This document shows, piece by piece, positions 25,700 through 33,980 of a DNA stretch of 46,385 bases (position 1 is its first letter; each line of letters opens with the position of its first letter). Source of the stretch: Thermococcus sp. (lineage in GTDB: Archaea; Methanobacteriota_B; Thermococci; Thermococcales; Thermococcaceae). The translations under genes were made by a program, and so were the position numbers. Under the pieces are notes generated by a model. It searched no databases. It had not been told where the DNA came from and saw only the letters and a list, made by a program, of their open reading frames with translations. Location of the stretch: contig NZ_JALVUC010000019.1 in assembly GCF_027023865.1 (NCBI RefSeq), positions 1 through 46,385 of the forward strand, given 5' to 3'.

Positions 25700-25751
25700 C
25701 GATTTCCCTCCAGGAACGGGGCGGGTCATCGGCCCGCGAACCTCGCCACCC

Positions 25752-25810
25752 CTGCGTCAGCTAATACCGACGTCATCACCCATCAGACTGGGCAAGGGTC
25801 GTCATCCGCT
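25752..25810 (-). ncRNA. C/D box sRNA guiding 2'-O-methylation
   Basis: The minus strand has all four boxes at canonical archaeal spacing. Box C is ATGACGA (one change from RTGATGA), then 12 nt, D' CTGA, 3 nt, C' GTGATGA (perfect), 12 nt, and D CTGA. GCG before box C can pair with CGC after box D. The D' guide is CCCTTGCCCAGT, predicting methylation of the G in target ACUGG*GCAAGGG. The D guide is CGTCGGTATTAG, predicting the U in CUAAU*ACCGACG. I could not assign the targets to rRNA or tRNA positions from memory. It lies between cas4 and a hypothetical gene. Confidence 0.85.
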
Positions 25811-25872
25811 TGGGGAGTTAAGCCTAACCCGGCATTTAAACCTTTGGGAGAAACGAGGGGAGAAAATGAATA

Positions 25873-26217
25873 CTAGAGAATCGGTCTTCTCCTCCTTTTG
25901 AGCGAGTAGCTCAGCCCGTAGGCTGGCCAGAGACTCGGGGGCTGCTCATAGTGGTGCAGGTTCCTCAGTATCTTCTCCGCGGTCTTGAGATTCTTCGCTC
26001 TGACCCTCAAAACACCCTCATTGAGTTCAACAATTCCCTCCGAGAGGCGCAGACGGAGCTTCGAGCCCTCCACCTCAGGACGGGCCTTCATGAGAAGCTC
26101 ATGGTATTCCTCGTATGCCTCCCTGCTGAGCCTCTGCTCGAGAAGTACGGGTTTTTCACGCGGTTTAAACAGGCGGGAGAACCAACTATTCGGTGGTTCA
26201 TCATCCATACCCTTCAT
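25873..26217 (-). CDS. Hypothetical protein, 114 aa
   Basis: A basic, soluble protein (MKGMDDEPPNSWFSRLFKPREKP; C terminus SLKRRRRPIL) with a predicted mixed core (LRLRLSEGIVELNEGVLRVRAKNLKTAEKILRNLH is helix and strand). Met4 is an alternative start. GGAGG precedes it. No family recognised. It is divergent from taw2. The Arg-rich tail may bind nucleic acid; this is a guess. Confidence 0.6.
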   Translation of the reverse strand: MKGMDDEPPNSWFSRLFKPREKPVLLEQRLSREAYEEYHELLMKARPEVEGSKLRLRLSEGIVELNEGVLRVRAKNLKTAEKILRNLHHYEQPPSLWPAYGLSYSLKRRRRPIL

Positions 26218-26334
26218 CTACCTCCAGGTATCTCTTAATTCAAACTCCGTTCATAAGTTTTTAAGGCTTTCCCATCGATTTTTGACGAAACGGCGGGAGG
26301 AACGCTTTTAAGGGGTTTGGAAGGATTATCACCG

Positions 26335-27183
26335 ATGCCACGGAAAAGCAGAACGCAGCTCATAAAGCCGCGCATAAGGGAAATCCTCTCCCAGGAACTT
26401 CCAGAAGGGCTAGTTCAACTACTCCCAAAGCACTGGGTTCAGATAGGAGACGTTCTCATCCTTCCGCTCAGGGAGGAGCTTGAACCGTACAAGCGCCGCA
26501 TCGCCGAGGTCTACGCCGAGGTTATAGGTGCCAAAACCGTTCTCAGAAAGGGTCACATCTCCGGCGAGTTCCGCGAGACAAACTACGAGCTTCTCTACGG
26601 CCGTGATACGGTAACGATCCACGTCGAGAACGGGATCAAATACAAACTCGACGTTGATAGGGTCATGTTCTCACCGGCCAACGTCAAGGAGCGTGTCAGG
26701 ATGGCAAAAGTGGCAAAGCCGGGGGAGCTGGTCGTTGACATGTTTGCTGGAATAGGTCACCTTAGCCTCCCGATGGCAGTTCACGGAAAGGCCCGCGTTA
26801 TAGCGATAGAGAAGAGCCCATACACCTTCAGTTTTCTGATTGAAAACATCGAACTCAACGGAGTGCAGGACAGGATGACAGCCTATAACATCGATAACCG
26901 CGACTTTCAGGGTGAGAACATCGCGGACAGGGTTTTAATGGGCTATGTTATCAAAACGGCAGAGTTCATACCGAAGGCTTTAAGCATAGCGAAGGACGAG
27001 GCGGTGATCCACTACCACAACACTGTCCCTGAGAGATTGAGGCCAAGGGAACCCTTCGAAACCTTCCAAAGGATAGCAAAGGAGCACGGCTACGAGGCGG
27101 AGAAGCTCAACGAGCTGGTCATTAAACGCTATGCCCCTGGGGTCTGGCATGTGGTCGTTGATGTGAGGGTGTTCAAACAGTAG
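26335..27183 (+). CDS. taw2: tRNA(Phe) wyosine-pathway aminocarboxypropyltransferase Taw2
   Basis: 282 residues. Taw2 transfers the 3-amino-3-carboxypropyl group of SAM to 4-demethylwyosine at G37 of tRNA-Phe. The SAM-binding segment is VVDMFAGIGHLSLP; downstream are VIAIEKSPYTFSFL, NIDNRDF and HYHNTVPE, all close to the Pyrococcus horikoshii Taw2 sequence as I remember it. A Trm5-like protein is the alternative; Trm5 has a different N-P-P-Y catalytic motif, which is absent here. ATG at 26335, about 25 bp after a TATA-like CTTTTAAGG, so the mRNA may be nearly leaderless. Confidence 0.88.
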   Translation: MPRKSRTQLIKPRIREILSQELPEGLVQLLPKHWVQIGDVLILPLREELEPYKRRIAEVYAEVIGAKTVLRKGHISGEFRETNYELLYGRDTVTIHVENGIKYKLDVDRVMFSPANVKERVRMAKVAKPGELVVDMFAGIGHLSLPMAVHGKARVIAIEKSPYTFSFLIENIELNGVQDRMTAYNIDNRDFQGENIADRVLMGYVIKTAEFIPKALSIAKDEAVIHYHNTVPERLRPREPFETFQRIAKEHGYEAEKLNELVIKRYAPGVWHVVVDVRVFKQ

Positions 27184-27240
27184 CAGATAACAGTTGAGCT
27201 TAACTCGGCTCTAATGTGAAACGCTTCCTTTTGCGAAGAC

Positions 27241-27248
27241 CTTATATC
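27241..27248 (+). promoter_or_regulatory. TATA box for the AOR-family gene
   Basis: CTTATATC, 35-42 bp before the ATG, leaving a leader of about 15 nt with GAGGTGAT. I see no known Thermococcales operator (TGM or SurR type) next to it. Confidence 0.6.
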
Positions 27249-27282
27249 CCTCAACCCGAAGGATTTTCGAGGTGATTCTGAT

Positions 27283-29184
27283 ATGGAGGCGAAAGGCGGT
27301 TATTGGGGTAGGATTCTAAGGGTCAACTTAACTACTAAAGAGGTCAAGGTCGAGCCACTCCCAGAGGAGTTCCCTAGGAGATACCTCGGGGGCGTAGGTT
27401 TCGGAACCAGGGTTCTCTACGATGAGGTTCCAGCTAAAACTGACCCGCTTGGTCAGGAGAACAAGATGATAATCACGCCGGGTCTCTTCGTTGATACTGG
27501 CATAGGAACCGGCTCAAAGACGGCCTTTAACTTCAAAAGCCCGCTTACCGGCGGTTACGGCAGATCTATGGCCGGTGCACAGCTTGGTGTTCAACTTAAG
27601 AGGGCCGGCTACGACATGCTCATCATCGAGGGGAAGAGCGACGAGTCAATGATGATTGTCATCGAGGATGACGATGTCAAATTCGCCCCCGCTGATGGTT
27701 ACTGGGGCCTCACCACAGGAGAGGCCAGGGCCAAAGCAAAAGAGGAATACCCGGGGTTTGCAACGGCCTTTATAGGTCCGGCCGGCGAGAGGCTGAGTTT
27801 TATCTCAACGATCGAGACCGATGAGAGGCAGGCTGCTAGGGGCGGCCCCGGAGCCGTCCTTGGGAGCAAGAAACTCAAAGGCATACTCGTAAAGGGAAGC
27901 AAGAAGGTCCCGATAGCCAACCCCAAGAAGCTCCGTGAACTTATCAGGGAGTGGGCGATGGTGTTTAAGGATCACCCCGCCACCAAGGCCGACATGGGGT
28001 ACGGAAGCGGCGAATTCCTCGACTGGATGAACCGTGAGCGCGGCACCTTCCCTGTTAGGAACTGGCAGATGGGCTTCTTCAAGAAGGCCTACGAAAAGGC
28101 CAAGGAGGAGGGAAGAGAGCACATAGGCATCGATCCCTACTTCTGGGCGCCGAGATACCGGGCCGGCAGGAGGCCATGCCCGATGTGCAACAAGCCGTGC
28201 AGCCAGTACGTTCACGTTGAGAGCGAGAAGTGGGGTACCTTCGAGGTCGACGGACCGGAGTACGAGACCCTCTACTCCTTCGGCGGCGTCCTTGAACTGG
28301 ACGACTTCGAGACCGTTGCTTACCTCAACAAACTCGCTGATGAATACGGACTTGACACCATCTCGGCCGGCGTTACAATAGCCTGGGCTATGGAGGCCTA
28401 CGAGCGCGGTCTCCTCACCAAGGAGGATACAGATGGCATTGAGCTCACCTTCGGCAACGGCGACGCGGCCGTTCAGGCCCTCAGGAAGATGGCGCTACGC
28501 GAGGGCAACCTCGGAAAGCTCCTTGCAGATGGTGTCAAGAGAGCCAGCGAGCGCTTGGGTAAAGACAGCTGGAAGTTCGCCATGCACGTTAAGGGCATGG
28601 AACCGCCAGCCTACGACGTCCGCGGCATAAAAGGAATGGCCTTAGCGTTCGCCGTCAATGTCCGCGGTGCCGACCATCTCACCAGTGGTGCCTATGGGGC
28701 AGAGCTGGTCGGCAAGTGGTGGAAGTTCGACAACATCGACAGAACCAAGGGGGAGAACAAGGGATTCGAGATTGCCTTCCACGAGAATCTCATGGCCGTC
28801 TACGACGCCACCGGCACGTGCAAGTTCTCAAGGCACATGTACTTCCTTGAGGGCTTCCCACCGCTGATTGAGGCCGTCACCGGCATGAACATCGACGAGG
28901 CCGAGCTGATGGTCATTGGCGAGAGAATTATGAACATCGCCCGCGCTTTCAACGTCCGCGAGGGCTTCAGCAGGAAGGACGACACCCTACCGTACAGGGT
29001 CATGTGGGAGCCAATACCAGAGGGAGTTAGCAAGGGACTCCACGTCCCGCCGTGGGAGCTCGACAGGATGCTGGACGAATATTACCAGGCCCGTGGCTGG
29101 AGCAGAGACGGCATCCCGACCAGGGTCAAGCTAATAGCTTTGGACCTCCCAGACATCGCGGAGGACATTGGGGCGGGGATCTGA
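27283..29184 (+). CDS. Aldehyde:ferredoxin oxidoreductase family tungstoenzyme
   Basis: 633 residues. It oxidises aldehydes to acids with ferredoxin at a tungsten bis-pterin centre. The N-terminal domain is typical (GYWGRILRVNLTTKEVKV, KSPLTGGYGRSMAGAQLGVQL, FIGPAGE). 4Fe-4S ligands are Cys299, Cys302 and Cys306 (CPMCNKPC) and Cys513 (ATGTCKF), as in P. furiosus AOR. MEPPAYDVRGIKG is another conserved segment. Of the five AOR-family paralogues of P. furiosus I cannot tell which this matches; it is not GAPOR, whose N terminus differs. A monocistronic layout with its own TATA is likely. Confidence 0.92.
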   Translation: MEAKGGYWGRILRVNLTTKEVKVEPLPEEFPRRYLGGVGFGTRVLYDEVPAKTDPLGQENKMIITPGLFVDTGIGTGSKTAFNFKSPLTGGYGRSMAGAQLGVQLKRAGYDMLIIEGKSDESMMIVIEDDDVKFAPADGYWGLTTGEARAKAKEEYPGFATAFIGPAGERLSFISTIETDERQAARGGPGAVLGSKKLKGILVKGSKKVPIANPKKLRELIREWAMVFKDHPATKADMGYGSGEFLDWMNRERGTFPVRNWQMGFFKKAYEKAKEEGREHIGIDPYFWAPRYRAGRRPCPMCNKPCSQYVHVESEKWGTFEVDGPEYETLYSFGGVLELDDFETVAYLNKLADEYGLDTISAGVTIAWAMEAYERGLLTKEDTDGIELTFGNGDAAVQALRKMALREGNLGKLLADGVKRASERLGKDSWKFAMHVKGMEPPAYDVRGIKGMALAFAVNVRGADHLTSGAYGAELVGKWWKFDNIDRTKGENKGFEIAFHENLMAVYDATGTCKFSRHMYFLEGFPPLIEAVTGMNIDEAELMVIGERIMNIARAFNVREGFSRKDDTLPYRVMWEPIPEGVSKGLHVPPWELDRMLDEYYQARGWSRDGIPTRVKLIALDLPDIAEDIGAGI

Positions 29185-29615
29185 TTCTTGGCCCCTTTTT
29201 CTATAACCCTGCCAAGCAAAGTTTCACCGAAGGTTGCGATTTTCCGCTAAAACGTCCCCCTGTTTAAGGATTTCATGTTGTTAACCACGGGGTTAACTTC
29301 CCCCTGACGCCCTACAAGCTTTCCGTCAACGCTTTGCGAAGCAAGCAAACTTTGCAGTGCAAAGTTTGGTCAAAGAACAAACTTCCGCCAAAACCTCCCG
29401 GAAGGAGTTTGCATGTCTTCTAAGATTGCAGGCCCAAAGTGGGTCTGTATCTGAAAAGGCAAGCTAAATTTTGCTTCAACTTCTCTCAACGCTAGGAGGG
29501 TGCTTTATAGAGTGAGACTCTCATCAGAGAGTAAGTGAGTAAAAACCCTCTCAGAAACGTAACTTGTAGAAAGGCACCTCATTTTTCCACCAGCGCTTGC
29601 TCTGCAAGGGCTAAA
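29185..29615. other. 430 bp non-coding region with several hairpins
   Basis: No credible gene on either strand. It contains a perfect 10 bp inverted repeat, CAAACTTTGC-AGT-GCAAAGTTTG (29346-29368), a smaller TTGC-GAA-GCAA just before it, and an ACTCTC/GAGAGT hairpin near 29515-29530. A plus-strand TATA-like GCTTTATAGAG lies at about 29500. It ends at tRNA-Val. It may hold an unrecognised RNA or the remains of a mobile element. Confidence 0.45.
29346..29368. repeat. Perfect 10 bp inverted repeat with 3 nt loop
   Basis: CAAACTTTGC, loop AGT, GCAAAGTTTG. It lies in the non-coding gap between the AOR-family gene and tRNA-Val. No T-run follows, so it is not an obvious terminator. Confidence 0.8.
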
Positions 29616-29693
29616 TGGTGGGCCCGCGGGGATTCGAACCCCGGACCTCCACCTTGTAAGGGTGGCGTCATAACCAGTCTAGACCACGGGCCC
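29616..29693 (-). tRNA. tRNA-Val (anticodon UAC), CCA encoded
   Basis: On the minus strand the acceptor GGGCCCG pairs with CGGGCCC. The anticodon arm is CCACC-CTTACAA-GGTGG with anticodon TAC, and the T-arm contains GGTTCGAAT. The discriminator is A and the 3' CCA is encoded. No intron. G15, the archaeosine site, is present. It lies 38 bp downstream of tgtA on the same strand with its own TATA box. Confidence 0.97.
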
Positions 29694-29718
29694 GCCCGAT
29701 ATAAGAGAAAGAGGGAGA

Positions 29719-29727
29719 GTTATAAAA
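29719..29727 (-). promoter_or_regulatory. TATA box of tRNA-Val
   Basis: The minus strand reads TTTATAAC after an A-rich stretch, 26-34 bp from the tRNA 5' end. It overlaps the end region of tgtA, so the tRNA can be transcribed independently. Confidence 0.65.
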
Positions 29728-29731
29728 TTTT

Positions 29732-31474
29732 CTACTTTTCCACCCCCCTCCTCACCTTCACGGCCAGTCCACTCTGGAAGACCTTCAGCTCCTCGCCGCT
29801 GAGGAGCGTTTGGCCTGTCGCGAGGAGTTCGTCCCTCTCGCTTACCACCAGAACCTCGTCGTAGGGCCGTATATTTGGATCGGCATCGACGATGAACTTG
29901 GCGAAGACATTCTTTCCCTTCCTCGCGAAGGGATCAGCATCCTCGTTGACAACGACGCGCATCTTTGGGTATGGCAGGATCTCGTGAAGCCTCCTTGCCC
30001 CTTCAATGCCAAGCGTTAGAAGGCCGTCCTCCGCGCGGAAGGTTGCAAGGTGCTTGCCATTGACCTTTATCTGTCTTGGCATTCCTGTCTTCCTTGAAAG
30101 CTCAACGAAGGCATCTCTAAACGCCTCGCCGGCCCCTTCTCCAAATTGATATTCGGCAATGATCATAATGTAGTTCCTCGCCTCCCCCTTTCTGGGCTTC
30201 TCTATCATGAAATCCTCCTCGCCTTCGCTCTGGGCGAAGGGGTAGCTCAAGCTGAGATACTTTGGAATCTCCCCGAATATCGGATGCTCTACCGTCTCCG
30301 GGAACTTACCCTTAACCCGCTCGGCCCTCTCCCTTGCCCTAACAGCCGTCGGCCACCTCATGGATTCCTCGCTCACCTTGAAGAACGCACTGGCTTTAGT
30401 TGCGGGCTCGTTCTTCTCGAGGTAATCTCGATACTCAAGCAAGCGCTTGTAAGCGGCATAAAGCTTGGGGTGGGAGCGGGCGCGCTCATCAACTAGCTCC
30501 CAGAGGGTTCCCTCTTTTATCGCCTGTTTCACGCGGTTGAGCTCCTCACGAAGTACCCAGAGGTTGTGGATTGCCAGAAGCCTCGCCCTCTCCTCCTTTG
30601 GCATCTCCATGAGTTCCCCCGGGGTGTAGCGGGAGCAGACGGGGCAGGAGCAGGGGAAGTATTCAAGTTCATCCAAGCGCTTCGTCCCCTCAGGAGTTAA
30701 ATACCGGTCGTCCTTGGCGTAGAGGGCGTAGCTGGCCGAGTCAAAGAGGTCTATCCCCATCGCCACTGCCAGGGCAAAGATCATCGGATGACCAGCACCA
30801 AAGAGGTGAACCGGTCTGTCCGGCCTCAGCCCCTGCTTTGAGGCAATAATGACATCGACCAAATCACGGTATCGGTAGCTCTCCATCAGCGGGACGACGG
30901 CGCCAATCGGGTGGATTTCAAAGTTCATCTCACCCAGTTCCCTCGCGGCGTAGGTTCTCAGATCAGGGTAGGTAGAACCCTGAACGGCCGCGTTCATAGC
31001 TATCTCCCTTATCTCCTCGGCCTCTCTAGCCCTCTCCAGCGTTATTCTGAGGTCCTCCTCCGCCTTCTCCCGCGGAGCGTCCGGAGGGGTTGGTACGTCG
31101 AGGAAAGTTCCCACGTCAACACCAATGTCATGCTGAAACTGAACTATCTCGCGATTAGTAACTTCAACGTCTCCGTAGCGCATGAGCTGGAAGGAACCGG
31201 AATCCACCTCGATTATCCCACCATAGCTGAGTAGCTTATGAATCCCTTCTTCCAGCGCCCTCTCCCTCAGCTCGGGCGTCTTGTAGATGATGTAAGAGTT
31301 CGTGATGATCATCCCAAAACCCATCTCTTTGAGTTCTTTCGGGGTTACCATGAGCTGCTTCGGGTTGACCACGGGCATTATGACTGGTGTTTCCACGGTT
31401 TTTCCGTTGATGGTAAGCTTTCCTATTCTTCCGGCGGCGTCCCTCGCCTTGACCTCGAACTTAAAATCAACCAT
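29732..31474 (-). CDS. tgtA: Archaeosine tRNA-guanine transglycosylase
   Basis: 580 residues. It replaces guanine 15 in the D-loop of archaeal tRNAs with preQ0, the precursor of archaeosine. The TIM-barrel part has VDSGSFQLM with a catalytic Asp, TFLDVPTPPDAP, and LFGAGHPMIFALA followed by GIDLFDSASYALYAKDDRYLT with the second Asp. The zinc ligands are in CSCPVCSRY. The C-terminal 150 residues include the PUA domain (MRVVVNEDADPFARKGKNVFAKF, DEVLVVSERDELLATG). ATG after GGAGGTG. tRNA-Val follows downstream. Confidence 0.97.
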   Translation of the reverse strand: MVDFKFEVKARDAAGRIGKLTINGKTVETPVIMPVVNPKQLMVTPKELKEMGFGMIITNSYIIYKTPELRERALEEGIHKLLSYGGIIEVDSGSFQLMRYGDVEVTNREIVQFQHDIGVDVGTFLDVPTPPDAPREKAEEDLRITLERAREAEEIREIAMNAAVQGSTYPDLRTYAARELGEMNFEIHPIGAVVPLMESYRYRDLVDVIIASKQGLRPDRPVHLFGAGHPMIFALAVAMGIDLFDSASYALYAKDDRYLTPEGTKRLDELEYFPCSCPVCSRYTPGELMEMPKEERARLLAIHNLWVLREELNRVKQAIKEGTLWELVDERARSHPKLYAAYKRLLEYRDYLEKNEPATKASAFFKVSEESMRWPTAVRARERAERVKGKFPETVEHPIFGEIPKYLSLSYPFAQSEGEEDFMIEKPRKGEARNYIMIIAEYQFGEGAGEAFRDAFVELSRKTGMPRQIKVNGKHLATFRAEDGLLTLGIEGARRLHEILPYPKMRVVVNEDADPFARKGKNVFAKFIVDADPNIRPYDEVLVVSERDELLATGQTLLSGEELKVFQSGLAVKVRRGVEK

Positions 31475-31508
31475 CTCACAACACCTCCCATGGAGTATGG
31501 TTGGGGCT

Positions 31509-32438
31509 TTAAAAGCCTGCGGAGGAGAAGAGGTTTATGAGGATGAATGCTAGGATCCCTGCAAAGAGGGGTGCCTCAACCCAGCTCTTGACGATGTCCG
31601 TAAGAACCTTTTTGTTGACCTTTTCCCCCTTATAGACGCTCAATCCGCTGATAGCGCCGACGACGGCCTGGCCCGAGCTGACTGGAAGTCCAAAGAGGTT
31701 GGCTGTGTTAACGGCTATCGACGCCCCGAACTGACTTGAAAACGCCGAGGTAGGGCCAAGGGGAGCGATGTCCTTCCCGATCGTCATCATAACCTTATAG
31801 CTGAAGGTGAGGGTTCCAAAGGCCATTATGAGGGCCAGGAGGGCGTTGGGGTTTGACATTCCACCGGCCTTCGCAAGCCCTATAACGTTTGAAACCTCGT
31901 TCGTTCCCAAGTTGAAGGCAGAGTACGCGGAGGCCAGAAATACGAGCCACTTCTGGGTAAGTTCAAGGTTCTTGAGGCATTTTATCCGCTTGAGAAGGGG
32001 GTTGTAAATCTTGTATACTGCTATAGCCAGAAGGGACGCAAAGACCGGCGAAAAAAACCAGGCAGAGATTATCTTGCCTATCATCCACCAGTTCACGGGG
32101 AGGCCGAGGGCCAGCGCCGAACCTATCAGGGCACCGATTATGGACTGGGTTGTTGATATAGGCATGCTGATGAGACTTGCAAGCGTCACCGCGGAGGCAG
32201 CGCTAAAGAGGGCCAGGGCAACCTGGGCCGTTGTTAAACCTTCAGCCAGTCCCGTTATAGTCCCCGGAACCGCGGAATGACCTATGACCGCCCCGAGCGT
32301 CGTGAAGACCGCTATTATGAGCACTGCCCTTTTGAAGCCAACTATACCGGAACCGACGGCGGTTCCAACGGCCTTTGCGCTGTCATTGGCACCAACGGCC
32401 CATGCCATAAAGAAAGCCGTTGCGATGACCGCTATCAT
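31509..32438 (-). CDS. PiT-family inorganic phosphate permease
   Basis: 309 residues, largely hydrophobic. The duplicated PiT signature is clear: WAVGANDSAKAVGTAVGSG near the N terminus and FNLGTNEVSNVIGLAKAGG in the second half, each in a membrane-dipping segment. It brings phosphate in with H+ or Na+. I chose the ATG at 32438 (MIAVIATAFFMAW) since a TATA box (CTATATAG, 32459-32466) lies 24 bp upstream, implying a leaderless message; a longer frame to 32516 would include the promoter. No PhoU-like partner is adjacent. Confidence 0.9.
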   Translation of the reverse strand: MIAVIATAFFMAWAVGANDSAKAVGTAVGSGIVGFKRAVLIIAVFTTLGAVIGHSAVPGTITGLAEGLTTAQVALALFSAASAVTLASLISMPISTTQSIIGALIGSALALGLPVNWWMIGKIISAWFFSPVFASLLAIAVYKIYNPLLKRIKCLKNLELTQKWLVFLASAYSAFNLGTNEVSNVIGLAKAGGMSNPNALLALIMAFGTLTFSYKVMMTIGKDIAPLGPTSAFSSQFGASIAVNTANLFGLPVSSGQAVVGAISGLSVYKGEKVNKKVLTDIVKSWVEAPLFAGILAFILINLFSSAGF

Positions 32439-32458
32439 TCCCCGTCCCTCTATATTCT

Positions 32459-32466
32459 CTATATAG
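32459..32466 (-). promoter_or_regulatory. TATA box for the phosphate permease gene
   Basis: CTATATAG on the minus strand, 24 bp from the chosen ATG. This distance leaves essentially no leader and decides the start codon. Confidence 0.55.
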
Positions 32467-32509
32467 TCTATGTAGCACATGATTGGACATTTAAAAGGGT
32501 TTCGGTGGA

Positions 32510-33556
32510 TCAACACCTCTCAAGAGGCAACTTTGTATATCCATAGATGTGGAGGGAGAGATAAAAAGCTGCCCAGAACCAGACGATTAGCGGAAAAAGC
32601 AGGGCGTTTAAAAACCCCCCGCCTTCAACCACTGTTGGGACTAGCATCGTGAAAGTCTCAAAGCCCCACCATAGAACAAAGAACCACCAAAGGCCCGTTA
32701 AAAGAAGCACCGGCGGAACCAGTACATCTAAAAGTGCCACCGCATCTCCTATGAGCAGAAAACCCCAGTTCTTGGTGAAGCCCCCACCGAGGTTCCGCAA
32801 ATCGCCGAGGAACCAGCGCTTCCTCTGCTGCCAGAGGGCAGGAAAGGAACGCGGCATTTCCGTCCAGACTCTGGCCTTTGGGCTGTAAACCACCCTCCCG
32901 AGTCCTTTCATGGCCTTAGTCGTCGCATAGTCCTCCACGCTGTCCTCCACGAATCCATTTATCCTCCCAAGGGCTTCCCGCCGGAAGGCCGCTATCGGGC
33001 CGGGGGCGAGACTCAGGTTCTCAAGCTCTTTTGCCCTGCGGAACATGGCTATCCTCAAATGCTCGACATCCTGTGCCCTCTCAATGAAAGAGTCACCCAG
33101 AACGCGGACCTGTCCGCCGACAGCCACAATCTCATCCGAGTAAAAGCGCCTCACGAGTTCTTTAACGGCGTCTCGCTCAAGGACGCTGTCCGCGTCCGTT
33201 GTGACTATGATCTCACCCGAGGCCTTTGAGAGGCCGAAGTTCAGGGCCTTCGCTTTCCCGCCGTGCTCAATCCCGTAAACCTTCAGGCGGGGATCTCGTA
33301 CAGAGGATGTTACCTCAAAAGTCCCGTCCTCGCTCCCGTCGTCAACTGCGATGACTTCAAAATTAGGGTAGTCCTGCTCAAGGGCTGAGTTCACTGCCTT
33401 CAAAACCCCCTTCTCCTCGTTGTAGGCGGGGATGATTACCGAGACCCGAGGGCACCATTTTGAAATCCTGTAATCACCGAAGAGACCGATTATATAATTG
33501 ACGAAGAAGTAGCCATCCCAGAAGAGGATAATTCCCAGGGCAACCAGCAACCACAT
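32510..33556 (-). CDS. Membrane-bound GT2 glycosyltransferase
   Basis: 348 residues. One N-terminal membrane helix (WLLVALGIILFWDGYFFVNYI) is followed by a cytoplasmic GT-A domain: VSVIIPAYNEEKG, VDDGSEDGT, TTDADSV, VEDYATTKAM and the acceptor motif QQRKRW. Two or three C-terminal helices end the protein. This is the layout of processive synthases such as those for cellulose or poly-N-acetylglucosamine. The product sugar cannot be told. A TATA (GGTTAAAAGCC) about 25 bp upstream suggests a near-leaderless start. Unlike the GT2 gene at 9.2 kb it is intact. Confidence 0.88.
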   Translation of the reverse strand: MWLLVALGIILFWDGYFFVNYIIGLFGDYRISKWCPRVSVIIPAYNEEKGVLKAVNSALEQDYPNFEVIAVDDGSEDGTFEVTSSVRDPRLKVYGIEHGGKAKALNFGLSKASGEIIVTTDADSVLERDAVKELVRRFYSDEIVAVGGQVRVLGDSFIERAQDVEHLRIAMFRRAKELENLSLAPGPIAAFRREALGRINGFVEDSVEDYATTKAMKGLGRVVYSPKARVWTEMPRSFPALWQQRKRWFLGDLRNLGGGFTKNWGFLLIGDAVALLDVLVPPVLLLTGLWWFFVLWWGFETFTMLVPTVVEGGGFLNALLFPLIVWFWAAFYLSLHIYGYTKLPLERC

Positions 33557-33580
33557 GGGTGGGGATTGTCGGGGAGGCTT

Positions 33581-33889
33581 TTAACCGTTGTCCCCTACTG
33601 AGAGAGCAGGTCTTTCTCCGAGTTTATACCTAACAACGTAGCGCCCGTGTTCAAACCCGTCTTCCTCCGCTTCAAGAACATCAATCGGCTCAAGCTCAAC
33701 TCCGAGCTCTATTGCCTCCCACTTGATGTCTTCGAAGTAGTCGTAAAGACCGCAAGTGGCGCAGAAGGAGCCTTCAAACTCAATGATGACCTCATTGCCC
33801 TCCAAGTTCAAAATCCTCACCTCCGCCTCGCTGCCGTGGAGCCTGTTGAACTCGAAAAGAACCCTCTCAAGATTCTCCCTCGTGTTCAT
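33581..33889 (-). CDS. Small CxxC protein, NifU-C-like
   Basis: 102 residues from the ATG at 33889, with GGTGAGAGA before it. The segment VRILNLEGNEVIIEFEGSFCATCGLYDYFEDI resembles the fold pattern of the NifU C-terminal domain: two strands, then a CxxC at the head of a helix. The acidic C-terminal part (ELEPIDVLEAEEDGFEHGRYVVRY) is distinct. The real function is unknown; metal or Fe-S binding is an inference. It is divergent from the Lhr helicase gene, with about 90 bp between. Confidence 0.65.
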   Translation of the reverse strand: MNTRENLERVLFEFNRLHGSEAEVRILNLEGNEVIIEFEGSFCATCGLYDYFEDIKWEAIELGVELEPIDVLEAEEDGFEHGRYVVRYKLGERPALSVGDNG

Positions 33890-33980
33890 TCTCTCACCGG
33901 TTTGAGTTTCAACACACCACTTAAAAAGTTTGTTAAGGCAACCGAATAGTTTAAAAATCCAAGCCAGAGAATGGAGATCG

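Noticed and set aside
25740-25870. Possible CRISPR leader or repeat near the Cas4-like gene
   Set aside because: No repeated unit occurs; the structured part is explained fully by the C/D box sRNA.
26335-27183. Trm5 tRNA m1G37 methyltransferase
   Set aside because: The overall sequence tracks Taw2, and the Trm5 NPPY-type catalytic motif is absent.
29535-29864. Plus-strand open frame of about 109 codons containing ARGDSNPGPPPC
   Set aside because: This is a translation across tRNA-Val and the end of tgtA; this kind of peptide is a well-known artefact of reading tRNA T-arm sequence as protein.
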